From: an uncultured Lachnospiraceae bacterium
Lineage (GTDB): Bacteria; Bacillota; Clostridia; Lachnospirales; Lachnospiraceae
Length of the DNA stretch: 64,000 nucleotides
Assembly (NCBI GenBank): GCA_934320845.1
Contig: CAKRFU010000013.1
Span: 1 to 64,000 of the forward strand
Direction: 5' to 3'
Part shown: in pieces, positions 7,857 to 15,747 of the stretch
Layout: each line of letters opens with the position of its first letter
How positions within the stretch are numbered: the first letter of the stretch is position 1
Translations under genes and position numbers: made by a program
The notes under the pieces: model-generated
What the model was told of the DNA's origin: nothing
Seen by the model: only the letters and a program-made list of their open reading frames with translations
Database searches by the model: none

Positions 7857-7964
7857 TGAAATGATATGAGATGTTTGCAGGATTGCGTGAATTGCCCGGC
7901 AATGAAGCAATCTGTGGCATCATTTTCATAAGCTTAGGTAAAAATAAGCTGTTTCATACGAAGC

Positions 7965-8022
7965 AAAAAAAATCGCTATGGAATATTATGATTATTATCA
8001 TGTATTTTGTGGCGATTTTTTA
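7965..8022 (+). terminator. Likely flagellin transcript terminator
   Basis: AAAAAAATCGC and GCGATTTTTT pair across an AT-rich loop of about 35 bases, with the T run in the 3' strand. It lies about 110 bases after the flagellin stop codon. The stretch 7857-7964 holds nothing else I recognise. Confidence 0.65.
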
Positions 8023-8042
8023 TAGAAAAATATATGTAAACA

Positions 8043-8188
8043 GCAGAGATTGATATAAACTTTTCAGCGAATGGCGTTAGAATGTCAGTCAGTACTTAGT
8101 GTGCGTTTTTTGCACACTTATGTACTGTTACTGATATTCTCCGAGGCGAGAGCCGTCCATGAGTCGGAAAGTTTATATCAATCTCTGC
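8043..8188. mobile_element. 146-bp inverted-repeat element (MITE or structured RNA)
   Basis: Perfect 21-bp terminal inverted repeats (8043-8063 and 8168-8188; core AGATTGATATAAAC) enclose two further hairpins: AGTAC-TTA-GTGTGC paired with GCACAC-TTAT-GTACT around 8091-8124, and GGC-GAGA-GCC at 8145-8154 nested in CCGA/TCGG. No protein is encoded. The compact nested fold and long terminal repeats suggest a miniature inverted-repeat transposable element, or a three-way-junction RNA. No convincing target-site duplication is seen at the edges. Confidence 0.55.
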
Positions 8189-8265
8189 GTTAGAAAGCCA
8201 CAGCGAAAAAAACAAAAAAATACTTGAAATACAGCACAAAGTAATATATAATATTTGCTATGATT

Positions 8266-8338
8266 GCTGCTATGGCTCAGGAGGTAGAGCGTCGCCTTGG
8301 TAAGGCGGAGGCCACGGGTTCAAATCCCGTTAGCAGCT
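8266..8338 (+). tRNA. tRNA-Thr (GGT)
   Basis: The acceptor GCTGCTA at 8266-8272 pairs with TAGCAGC at 8331-8337. The anticodon loop TTGGTAA carries GGT, the T arm is CGGGTTCAAATCCCG, and the discriminator is T. CCA is not encoded. It stands alone, between the inverted-repeat element and a terminator. Confidence 0.95.
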
Positions 8339-8350
8339 TAGTAAATAATA

Positions 8351-8405
8351 AAAACAGGCATAAGCAGAACATCATATACGCAATGTTACTTATGCCTGTT
8401 TTTAC
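8351..8405. terminator. Terminator after tRNA-Thr, usable from both sides
   Basis: AAAACAGGCATAAG and CTTATGCCTGTTTT form a 14-bp stem with about 24 bases of loop, flanked by A and T runs. It can end the tRNA transcript on the plus strand and the sigma/anti-sigma operon that converges from the minus strand. Confidence 0.85.
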
Positions 8406-8435
8406 ACTATCAGGGGAGTTCATATTGACTTTTCG

Positions 8436-9443
8436 CTAATAACCTTCATTTGTAACTTTCCATATGCCTTTGCGATTTTTTTTCAAAATTATCATTCTGT
8501 CTGGGTTCTGTACAATACCTTCTTTGCTCACATTTACGATAAATTTATATTTTTTACCATGCAGTTTTGCACTGCCTTTTTTATCAAATTTAATGTAATT
8601 TACTGTAAAGATGGTTTTTGAATAGTATCTGATTGCGGCAATTTCAGCTTTTTTAATTTGTTTTTTTGATAATTTACATACTGATTTCCTTTCATTTTTT
8701 ATTGAAGATATTTTGTTTGTATTTTCATTTTTATCAATATAAGTACTATTGAGAGGTTTATCATTTGAACGCTTGACAAATTTATCTGTTTTTTTGATTT
8801 TGTAATCACTAAATGAAGCTAAAAATTTTCCATTATCAGATAGTGAAATTGATATAGCTTTTGTTGCTGTATTTCCATTTTTAAAAGTAACCTCCATGAC
8901 AATTATATCTTCTTTCAATTCTTTTGCAAGATTTTTGATTTTTGAATTTTCATTATCACTTAATTCACTAATAGTTTTATTTGGTATCCATGAAATTGTA
9001 AGGTATTTGTATTCTTTTTTATTATTACCATACGAAATTTCAAAATTCTGTGCATTTGCATATTCGTTTCTTTTTTCTTTCCAGTCTTTGAAATCAAGCT
9101 GATGATTTTTGCAGGAAAATCTGATTTTTTCTATATTTTCTCCTAAAATATAAAAAATAAGCTGATGGCCTTTCATTTCACCACTGTCACTAATGGTTCC
9201 GGTTTTTATTACTGCTGCGGTTGAAGTGATTTTTTCATTTGTTCCATATGCATATGCTGTTATGGTATTTTTGTTCTTAAATGAAATAAGAGCTGCAAAG
9301 ATAAGAAATATTGTTATAAAACTTGCTGCCAGAGCAGTCCATTTTTTAAAAGGACACTTCTTTTTTTTTGAAATATACTTATCAGCTTTTTCAATGAGTT
9401 CGTCATCAATATAACCAATACAATATAATTTGTCCATATTCAT
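8436..9443 (-). CDS. Probable membrane anti-sigma factor
   Basis: The 335-residue protein has a short cytoplasmic N terminus, one transmembrane helix at about residues 35-54, and a large lysine-rich extracytoplasmic part. It has no zinc-finger HxxxCxxC motif. Its first codons overlap the end of an ECF sigma gene by four bases (ATGA), the classic arrangement for a sigma factor and its membrane inhibitor, which is the basis of the call. The C-terminal 70 residues may form a separate lipoprotein-like domain. The signal it senses is not known. Confidence 0.6.
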   Translation of the reverse strand: MNMDKLYCIGYIDDELIEKADKYISKKKKCPFKKWTALAASFITIFLIFAALISFKNKNTITAYAYGTNEKITSTAAVIKTGTISDSGEMKGHQLIFYILGENIEKIRFSCKNHQLDFKDWKEKRNEYANAQNFEISYGNNKKEYKYLTISWIPNKTISELSDNENSKIKNLAKELKEDIIVMEVTFKNGNTATKAISISLSDNGKFLASFSDYKIKKTDKFVKRSNDKPLNSTYIDKNENTNKISSIKNERKSVCKLSKKQIKKAEIAAIRYYSKTIFTVNYIKFDKKGSAKLHGKKYKFIVNVSKEGIVQNPDRMIILKKNRKGIWKVTNEGY

Positions 9444-9997
9444 AGAAATTCCTCCTTTTCAAGATAGATTTTAAGCTTGCCGCGTACTCGGAACAGTGAA
9501 GTTTTCACTTTGCTTTCGGTAATTGACAAATGTTTTGCAATTTCAGCTATACTCTCCATATAAAAGTATCTACGCACAAACATTATCTGTTTTTCATCTG
9601 ATAATGTATATAAAAAACGACTAACCATTTCACCTAGCAGTTTTGCTTCAATTTCACTTTCAACACTATCAATTGCAGGAATACAGTTATCAAGCTCTTT
9701 AGACAGTTCAACAATATTGCAATTTCTTTTAAGGCTGGTTTCTTTCCTGTATCTGTCAATGGAGATAGTACGAATAATCCGGGCAAGAAAAGCAAAAAAA
9801 TAATCCTCTGGATTGCTCGGTGGTATTCGTTTCCAAGTTTCCATATATGTATCATTTTCACACTCCTGCACCGTACATGTATCTCTGACTATTTTATAAG
9901 AAATATTACAGAGTTTTGAGCTATACTTATCTGCTGTATATTTAATTGCATTCTCATCACGATTAAAATACAACTGAACGATTTTTTCGTCTTCCAA
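9440..9997 (-). CDS. ECF-type RNA polymerase sigma factor
   Basis: The 185-residue protein has sigma region 2 (YKIVRDTCTVQECENDTYMETW, then FFAFLARIIRTISIDRYRK) and a region 4 helix-turn-helix (MESIAEIAKHLSITESKVKTSLFR) at about 145-172. Translation starts at a TTG, with AAGGTG seven bases upstream. It is translationally coupled to the membrane anti-sigma gene that follows. Promoters it recognises, and the inducing stress, cannot be read from the sequence. A second, unrelated ECF operon lies at 33832. Confidence 0.85.
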   Translation of the reverse strand: MEDEKIVQLYFNRDENAIKYTADKYSSKLCNISYKIVRDTCTVQECENDTYMETWKRIPPSNPEDYFFAFLARIIRTISIDRYRKETSLKRNCNIVELSKELDNCIPAIDSVESEIEAKLLGEMVSRFLYTLSDEKQIMFVRRYFYMESIAEIAKHLSITESKVKTSLFRVRGKLKIYLEKEEFL

Positions 9998-10180
9998 ATT
10001 TTCACCTTCTTTCCTACTGTATTTAGCCGTTCACTAATCATATCGTATTTTAGATGGTGTTGGTTACATTTGTAATAATTACTTTTATGGCAAGTTGATG
10101 GTCTGCCTGTGCCTATTGATATATTTTTGACAGTTGATGAAATGTTTTTGGCGATTATGCTTAGTTTTTTGCCATTCAGA

Positions 10181-10208
10181 TTGACAATTCTCGGTAAAAT
10201 GATACAAT
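10181..10208 (+). promoter_or_regulatory. Sigma-A promoter of the rnf operon
   Basis: A perfect TTGACA at 10181-10186 and TACAAT at 10203-10208 are 16 bases apart. The predicted start near 10215 leaves a leader of about 150 bases before rnfC. No known riboswitch is recognised in the leader. The gap 9998-10180 holds nothing else I can identify. Confidence 0.75.
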
Positions 10209-10363
10209 AAAAGTCGGGACATTATATTTTTTGTTTTTTGTCATATGGAACGATAGGGTGAAAGTATATATGAAAAGTCACTGAATGTGTCTGACTTTCA
10301 GTTATATATTATCCGGTGGCATAAGGCGGAAGGTATAAAAAAATAAAAGAAAGGGGAACCAGA

Positions 10364-11686
10364 ATGAGTGAAGCAACATTTCGTGGGGGTGTTCATCCTT
10401 ACGAGGGAAAGGAATTGTCCAAAGACCTGCCTATAAAGACTGTTATGCCTAAAGGTGATATGGTTTTTCCTATGTCACAGCATATCGGTGCACCGGCAAC
10501 ACCTGTTGTACAAAAAGGTGATAAAGTGCTTGTTGGACAAAAAATTGGTGAAGCTAGCGGATTTATTTCAGCAAATATCTGCAGCTCAGTTTCTGGAACT
10601 GTAAAGGCAGTTGAGCCTAGAATGCTTTTGAACGGAGCTAAGGCAACCTGCGTGATTGTTGAAAATGATGGAGAATACACAGGAATTGAAGGACTTGGTG
10701 AGGATAGGGATTACACCAAACTGTCAAATGACGAGATTCGAAACATTGTAAAAGAAGCTGGTATTGTAGGTATGGGTGGTGCAGGTTTTCCGACAAATGT
10801 AAAACTTACACCAAAGGAGCCTGACAAGATTGATTATATTCTTGTAAATGGTGCTGAGTGTGAGCCGTATCTTACATCTGATTACAGACAGATGCTTGAA
10901 TGTCCGGAAGAGATTATCGGAGGACTTAAAGTCATACTTAAACTTTTTGACAAGGCAAAGGGAGTTATCGGAATCGAGGATAACAAGCCTGATGCCATTG
11001 AAAAAATGAAACAGGCAGCCCAGGGAGAAAGCCGTATAGAGGTTATGCCTTTAAAGACAAAGTATCCGCAGGGTGGTGAGCGTACTCTTATTTCTGCCAT
11101 TACAGGGAGAAAGATTTATTCTGCAAAACTTCCGGCAGATGCGGGATGTATTGTAGATAATATATCTACGGTTATAGCTATATACAGAGCTGTCTGTAAG
11201 CAGACACCTCTTATTACCAGAGTTATGACACTTACAGGCGATGCATTCAATACTCCTGTCAATGTTAATGTGCGTATAGGCTGCAACCATGCAGACCTTG
11301 TAGCAGAAGGTGAAGGATTTAAGCAGGATCCTGCAAAGATTATTTCAGGTGGTCCTATGATGGGATTTGCCATGTTTGATCTTAATGTTCCTGTCACAAA
11401 GACATCTTCTTCTATTTTGGCACTTACAAAGGATGAAGTTGCAGAGAATGAGCCATCGCCATGTATCAGATGCGGACGCTGTGTCCAGGCCTGTCCGGGC
11501 AACCTTGTACCTCAGAAGATGGCACAGGCAGCTATGCATAATGATTATGATACATTTGTAAAACTTAACGGTATGGAGTGTTACGAGTGCGGAAGCTGTA
11601 CTTATGTATGTCCGGCAAAACGTCCTCTTACACAGACATTTAAGCAGGCTCGTCAGTATGTGGCAGCTCAGAGAAGAAAGAAATAG
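10364..11686 (+). CDS. rnfC: Rnf complex subunit C (NADH-binding)
   Basis: The 440-residue protein carries the glycine-rich NADH site GMGGAGFPT (about 141-149), the FMN-region motif GAECEPYLTSD, and two C-terminal [4Fe-4S] motifs: C367, C370, C373, C377 and C406, C409, C412, C416. RnfC is the peripheral subunit that exchanges electrons with NAD. The complex oxidises reduced ferredoxin and pumps sodium or protons outward. It is the first gene of rnfCDGEAB, the clostridial order. An AAGGGG site precedes the ATG. Confidence 0.96.
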   Translation: MSEATFRGGVHPYEGKELSKDLPIKTVMPKGDMVFPMSQHIGAPATPVVQKGDKVLVGQKIGEASGFISANICSSVSGTVKAVEPRMLLNGAKATCVIVENDGEYTGIEGLGEDRDYTKLSNDEIRNIVKEAGIVGMGGAGFPTNVKLTPKEPDKIDYILVNGAECEPYLTSDYRQMLECPEEIIGGLKVILKLFDKAKGVIGIEDNKPDAIEKMKQAAQGESRIEVMPLKTKYPQGGERTLISAITGRKIYSAKLPADAGCIVDNISTVIAIYRAVCKQTPLITRVMTLTGDAFNTPVNVNVRIGCNHADLVAEGEGFKQDPAKIISGGPMMGFAMFDLNVPVTKTSSSILALTKDEVAENEPSPCIRCGRCVQACPGNLVPQKMAQAAMHNDYDTFVKLNGMECYECGSCTYVCPAKRPLTQTFKQARQYVAAQRRKK

Positions 11687-11698
11687 GAGGGATAAAAG

Positions 11699-12691
11699 GT
11701 GAGTAATTTATTAAATATTTCATCATCACCACATGTTCGTGACAAATCTTCTACGAAAAGTATCATGTGGGATGTTTTTCTCGCACTTATGCCCGCTACC
11801 ATCGTTGGTATATATAATTTCGGATATAAGGCAGCGATACTTATTGTAGCCTGCGTTGCTGCGGCTGTACTTACTGAGTACATTTGGCAGAAGGCTATGA
11901 AACTTCCGGTTACGGTAAGTGACGGAAGTGCAGCACTTACAGGATTGCTTTTGGCACTCAACCTGTCATCTACATTCCCTGTATGGATGGCTATACTCGG
12001 AAGTGTGTTTGCGATTATCATTGTAAAACAGCTTTTCGGAGGACTTGGTCAGAACTTTATGAACCCGGCACTCGGAGCAAGATGCTTCCTCATGATTTCA
12101 TTTGCCGGAAAGATGACTTCATTTACATATGACGGTGTTACAGGAGCTACACCACTTGCAATCATCAAAAACGGTGACAAAGCTACAGCAGTAGCAGATC
12201 TTCTTGCATCCGGTGACGGCAAGACACAGGTTGCTACAAGTGTTCTTAAGATGTTTATCGGTACTATCGGAGGAACTATCGGTGAGACTTCAGCACTTGC
12301 ACTTCTTCTTGGTGCAGCATATCTTCTTATAAAGAAAGTTATCACATGGAAGATTCCTGTATGCTATATTGGAACATTTGCAATATTTGCACTTATATTT
12401 GGCGGACGTGGTTTTGATCTCACATATCTTGCAGCTGAAATCTGCGGTGGTGGTCTTATGCTCGGTGCATTTTTCATGGCAACAGATTATGTTACAAGTC
12501 CTATCACACCGAAAGGACAGATTGTATTTGGTGTACTTCTTGGTATTCTTACAGGAATATTCCGTATTTTCGGTGCATCAGCAGAAGGTGTTTCTTACGC
12601 CATCATTATCTGTAACCTGTTAGTTCCATTGATTGAAAAGGTGACTATTCCTGTTCCATTTGGAAAGGAGGGAATTAAAGATGGCAAATAA
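11699..12691 (+). CDS. rnfD: Rnf complex subunit D (membrane flavoprotein)
   Basis: The 330-residue integral membrane protein is related to NqrB. It has the flavinylation motif DGVTGAT, with T151 as the likely site of covalent FMN attachment by ApbE. About nine or ten hydrophobic helices fill the rest. Translation starts at a GTG behind AGGAGGG, 12 bases after rnfC, and the end overlaps rnfG by 11 bases. It forms part of the ion-translocating membrane core. Confidence 0.95.
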   Translation: MSNLLNISSSPHVRDKSSTKSIMWDVFLALMPATIVGIYNFGYKAAILIVACVAAAVLTEYIWQKAMKLPVTVSDGSAALTGLLLALNLSSTFPVWMAILGSVFAIIIVKQLFGGLGQNFMNPALGARCFLMISFAGKMTSFTYDGVTGATPLAIIKNGDKATAVADLLASGDGKTQVATSVLKMFIGTIGGTIGETSALALLLGAAYLLIKKVITWKIPVCYIGTFAIFALIFGGRGFDLTYLAAEICGGGLMLGAFFMATDYVTSPITPKGQIVFGVLLGILTGIFRIFGASAEGVSYAIIICNLLVPLIEKVTIPVPFGKEGIKDGK

Positions 12692-13331
12692 TGAAAACAA
12701 ATCAACACTTGTGCATGATGCCATTATGCTTTTTGTTATAACAATTATAGCAGGTGTTTTGCTCGGTGGAGTTTATACAATTACAAAAGGACCTATAGCA
12801 GCCGCAGACGAGAAAGCTACAAATGAAGCGTATGCTGCAGTTTATAAGGATGCAGAGTTTAAAGCAGATGACACCCTTACAAAAGCTGTTGAATCATTCC
12901 AAAAGGATATTGCAGCAGGTAAGATTGATGATGATACATTCTCATATACAAGTGAGGAACTTATCGAGGCAAGAACTGCTTCTAAAGACGGTTCACAGAC
13001 AGGTTATGTTCTTAAAGTAAGTGGAAAAGGCTACGGCGGAGCAGTAACTATTGCACTTGGTATCACAAATGAGGGCGAGGTTGTTGGTATTCAGATTCTT
13101 GATGCGAGCAACGAGACACCTGGTCTTGGTCAGAATTCGACAAAAGAGACTTGGAACAGCCAGTATGTAGGAATGAAATCAGACAAAACATTATCAGTTG
13201 TAAAGGATGGCAGCGGAAGTGCAGATAACGGCACAGTTAATGCTATTTCAGGTGCTACCATTACAAGTAAAGCCGTGACAAGAGCTGTCAATGTAGCTCT
13301 GAAATTTGTCGCAGCTCAGACCGGAAAGTAA
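12681..13331 (+). CDS. rnfG: Rnf complex subunit G (FMN-binding)
   Basis: The 216-residue protein has one N-terminal membrane anchor (about residues 14-36) and an extracytoplasmic FMN-binding domain ending in SGATITS, where T193 should carry covalent FMN. I start at 12681, where GGAGGG lies seven or eight bases upstream; an in-frame start at 12660 would run through that site. The aspartate common four residues ahead of GAT is asparagine here, which occurs in other RnfG proteins as far as I recall. It overlaps rnfD. Confidence 0.94.
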   Translation: MANNENKSTLVHDAIMLFVITIIAGVLLGGVYTITKGPIAAADEKATNEAYAAVYKDAEFKADDTLTKAVESFQKDIAAGKIDDDTFSYTSEELIEARTASKDGSQTGYVLKVSGKGYGGAVTIALGITNEGEVVGIQILDASNETPGLGQNSTKETWNSQYVGMKSDKTLSVVKDGSGSADNGTVNAISGATITSKAVTRAVNVALKFVAAQTGK

Positions 13332-13343
13332 GGGGGTAAAGAC

Positions 13344-14150
13344 ATGAGTTCTTGTACAGAGAGATTAAAAAACGGTATTATTACCGAAAATCCGACTTTT
13401 GTAATGATGCTTGGTATGTGTCCTACTCTTGCCGTTACATCTTCAGCCATAAACGGACTTGGCATGGGACTTACGACAACGGCAGTTCTTATACTTTCCA
13501 ATGCATTTATATCATTACTTAGAAAAGTTATTCCGGATAAGGTTCGTATTCCGGCATTCATCGTAATCGTTGCTTCATTCGTAACGATAATACAGCTTTT
13601 ATTACAGGGATATATGCAGTCACTCAACAAAGCATTAGGTGTTTATATTCCGCTTATCGTTGTAAATTGTATCATTCTTGGTAGAGCAGAAGCTTATGCT
13701 TCTAAAAATCCTGTACTTCCATCAATATTTGACGGACTTGGTATGGGACTTGGTTTCACATTTGGTCTTACCTGTATCGGTATCTGCCGTGAAATTTTGG
13801 GAAGTGGTGCTATATTTAATCATCAGTTTATTCCTGAGGATTATCATATTACATTCTTCGTACTTGCACCGGGAGCATTCCTTGTTCTCTCATTCCTTAC
13901 GGCATTGCAGAACAAACTTAAGATGCCGTCTGCAACAAATGTTGAGACAAATGATACAAATATCGCCTGTGGCGGTAACTGCGCAAGCTGTATAGGTTCA
14001 AGCTGTGCAGCAAATAAAGGTCTTGTTGAGGCTGAGAGAGTTGCAGCAAAGGCAGCAAAAGCTCAGGCAGCAAAGGAAGCAGCAGCAAAAGCAAAAGCAG
14101 CAAAAGAGGCGGCAGCAAAAGCAGCCGAAGCTCAGAAAAAGGAGGATTGA
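13344..14150 (+). CDS. rnfE: Rnf complex subunit E with long C-terminal tail
   Basis: Residues 1-195 are a typical six-helix RnfE/NqrD membrane protein (MLGMCPTLAVTSSAINGLGMG and the later GLGMGLGFTFGL repeat). Beyond that is a 70-residue tail not needed for the family fold: a cysteine cluster CGGNCASCIGSSC at about 210-222, then about 40 residues made almost only of A, K, E and Q. The alanine-lysine part should be one long helix; the cysteines could bind metal. The paired inner motifs reflect the inverted topology shared with RnfA. Confidence 0.94.
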   Translation: MSSCTERLKNGIITENPTFVMMLGMCPTLAVTSSAINGLGMGLTTTAVLILSNAFISLLRKVIPDKVRIPAFIVIVASFVTIIQLLLQGYMQSLNKALGVYIPLIVVNCIILGRAEAYASKNPVLPSIFDGLGMGLGFTFGLTCIGICREILGSGAIFNHQFIPEDYHITFFVLAPGAFLVLSFLTALQNKLKMPSATNVETNDTNIACGGNCASCIGSSCAANKGLVEAERVAAKAAKAQAAKEAAAKAKAAKEAAAKAAEAQKKED

Positions 14151-14155
14151 TTTAA

Positions 14156-14728
14156 GTGAATTTATTTGTAATTATGATTTCATCAATGTTGGTAAGTAAT
14201 GTTGTACTTAGTCAGTTCCTCGGTATCTGTCCTTTCCTCGGTGTATCAAAGAAAGTTGAAACGGCAGCAGGTATGGGTGCGGCAGTTACATTCGTTATCA
14301 CGATAGCATCTGCCATTACTTATCCGATATATTATTTTATTCTTGTTCCTTTGGGACTTGCGTATCTGGAAACTATCGCATTTATCCTTATAATTGCGGC
14401 TCTTGTTCAGTTCGTTGAAATGGTATTAAAAAAGTTTATGCCACCTCTCTATGAGGCACTCGGTGTATACCTTCCTCTTATCACAACAAACTGTGCGGTT
14501 TTAGGTGTTGCACTCAACAACATCACAAACGGCTGCAACTTTATAGAAAGTGTTGTTACAGGCTTATTTACAGCACTTGGTTTCCTCGTATCTATTGTTA
14601 TATTGGCTAGTATCCGTGAGAGAATCGAATTCAATGATGTTCCACATTCTTTCAAGGGAACACCAATCGTACTTGTAACAGCCAGCTTAATGGCAATTGC
14701 ATTCTGCGGCTTTGCAGGTCTTGTTTAG
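14156..14728 (+). CDS. rnfA: Rnf complex subunit A
   Basis: The 190-residue six-helix membrane protein belongs to the RnfA/NqrE family (VLSQFLGICPFLGVSKK, then LPLITTNCAVLGVALNN). A cysteine in each half is the pair known in the family to hold an intramembrane iron site. It starts at a GTG whose AAAGGAGG site overlaps the end of rnfE, so the two are coupled. With RnfD and RnfE it forms the ion-translocating core. Confidence 0.95.
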   Translation: MNLFVIMISSMLVSNVVLSQFLGICPFLGVSKKVETAAGMGAAVTFVITIASAITYPIYYFILVPLGLAYLETIAFILIIAALVQFVEMVLKKFMPPLYEALGVYLPLITTNCAVLGVALNNITNGCNFIESVVTGLFTALGFLVSIVILASIRERIEFNDVPHSFKGTPIVLVTASLMAIAFCGFAGLV

Positions 14729-14743
14729 AAAGGGGGAGTATAA

Positions 14744-15535
14744 ATGACAGGCGTAATAATGGCAGCGGTAGTTGTTGGTGTAATAGGTCTTCTTATAGGA
14801 CTCCTTTTGGGATTTGCGGCAAAGGCATTCGCAGTTCCTGTTGATGAAAAAGAAATCGAAGTCAGAGAATTTCTTCCGGGAAATAACTGCGGTGGCTGCG
14901 GCTATGCCGGATGTGATGCTTTGGCAAAGGCAATTGCAGCAGGAGAAGCTCCTGTAAATGCATGTCCTGTAGGTGGAGCAGCAGTTGCTGAAAAGATAGG
15001 AAATGTTATGGGAGTTGCAGCAGGAGAAAGTGTCAGGATGGTAGCATATGTTAAATGTTCAGGAACATGTGACAAGGCTGGTATCAAGGCAAACTATTAT
15101 GGAATTTCAGATTGTAAGAGAGCAGCAGCAATTCCGGGACGTGGTGATAAGGCATGTTCATTTGGATGTATGGGCTTTGGCTCATGTGTTGCAGCATGTA
15201 AATTTGATGCAATTCATGTAGAACATGGTGTTGCGATAGTGGATAAAGAAAAATGTGTTGCATGTGGTAAGTGTGCAGAGGAGTGTCCAAACGGACTTAT
15301 CGAGCTTATACCATATGATGCAAAATGGTCAGTTGCTTGTTCTAATAAAGATAAGGGACCAAAGGTTATGTCGGTATGTGATACAGGATGTATCGGATGC
15401 GGTCTTTGTGAAAAGACATGTAAATTTGATGCAATTCATGTAGAGAATAATATTGCACATATTGACCAGAGCAAGTGTAAGGGATGTGGAGCATGTGCTG
15501 CTAAATGTCCTAAGAAAGTTATACTTGCACATTAG
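14744..15535 (+). CDS. rnfB: Rnf complex subunit B (ferredoxin-type)
   Basis: The 263-residue protein has an N-terminal membrane anchor (about 3-28) and the cluster motif NNCGGCGYAGC with a later CP, followed by further cysteine motifs that can bind four more [4Fe-4S] clusters (CVACGKCAEECP and CKGCGACAAKCP are the clearest). RnfB is the entry point for electrons from ferredoxin. GGGGGAG precedes the ATG. It ends the operon, ahead of a terminator. Confidence 0.95.
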   Translation: MTGVIMAAVVVGVIGLLIGLLLGFAAKAFAVPVDEKEIEVREFLPGNNCGGCGYAGCDALAKAIAAGEAPVNACPVGGAAVAEKIGNVMGVAAGESVRMVAYVKCSGTCDKAGIKANYYGISDCKRAAAIPGRGDKACSFGCMGFGSCVAACKFDAIHVEHGVAIVDKEKCVACGKCAEECPNGLIELIPYDAKWSVACSNKDKGPKVMSVCDTGCIGCGLCEKTCKFDAIHVENNIAHIDQSKCKGCGACAAKCPKKVILAH

Positions 15536-15592
15536 ACTTAGTTCAAATTATAAAAATTCTGCTGATTATGGCAAAATAGACTGTTTATAATT

Positions 15593-15632
15593 AAAAAGAT
15601 ATAGGCATTGAGTTGTCTATATCTTTTTTTTT
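15593..15632 (+). terminator. Terminator of the rnf operon
   Basis: AAAAGATATAG and CTATATCTTTT pair around a 12-base loop, and the 3' strand runs into nine T residues. It lies about 55 bases after the rnfB stop codon. Confidence 0.85.
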
Positions 15633-15655
15633 GCAAACGAAAATGTTATAATAAA

Positions 15656-15695
15656 ATGATACAAGGGTCAAAATACATTTTGACTTCAACATCAT
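15656..15695. repeat. Dispersed palindromic repeat, copy 2
   Basis: From ATGAT to ATCAT, with GGGTCAAAA and TTTTGACTT around the centre TACA, this 40-bp palindrome closely matches copy 1 at 5197. It lies between the rnf terminator and the hybrid kinase gene. Confidence 0.7.
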
Positions 15696-15747
15696 ATGTG
15701 TAATGTAGTTTAAAATGCTTGTATTTGTAATTAAGTTAAGGAGAGTT

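Noticed and set aside
8091..8190. Hammerhead or other self-cleaving ribozyme in the inverted-repeat element
   Set aside because: ATGAGTCGGAAA looked suggestive, but the CUGANGA and GAAA core pieces are not in the required order around three stems.
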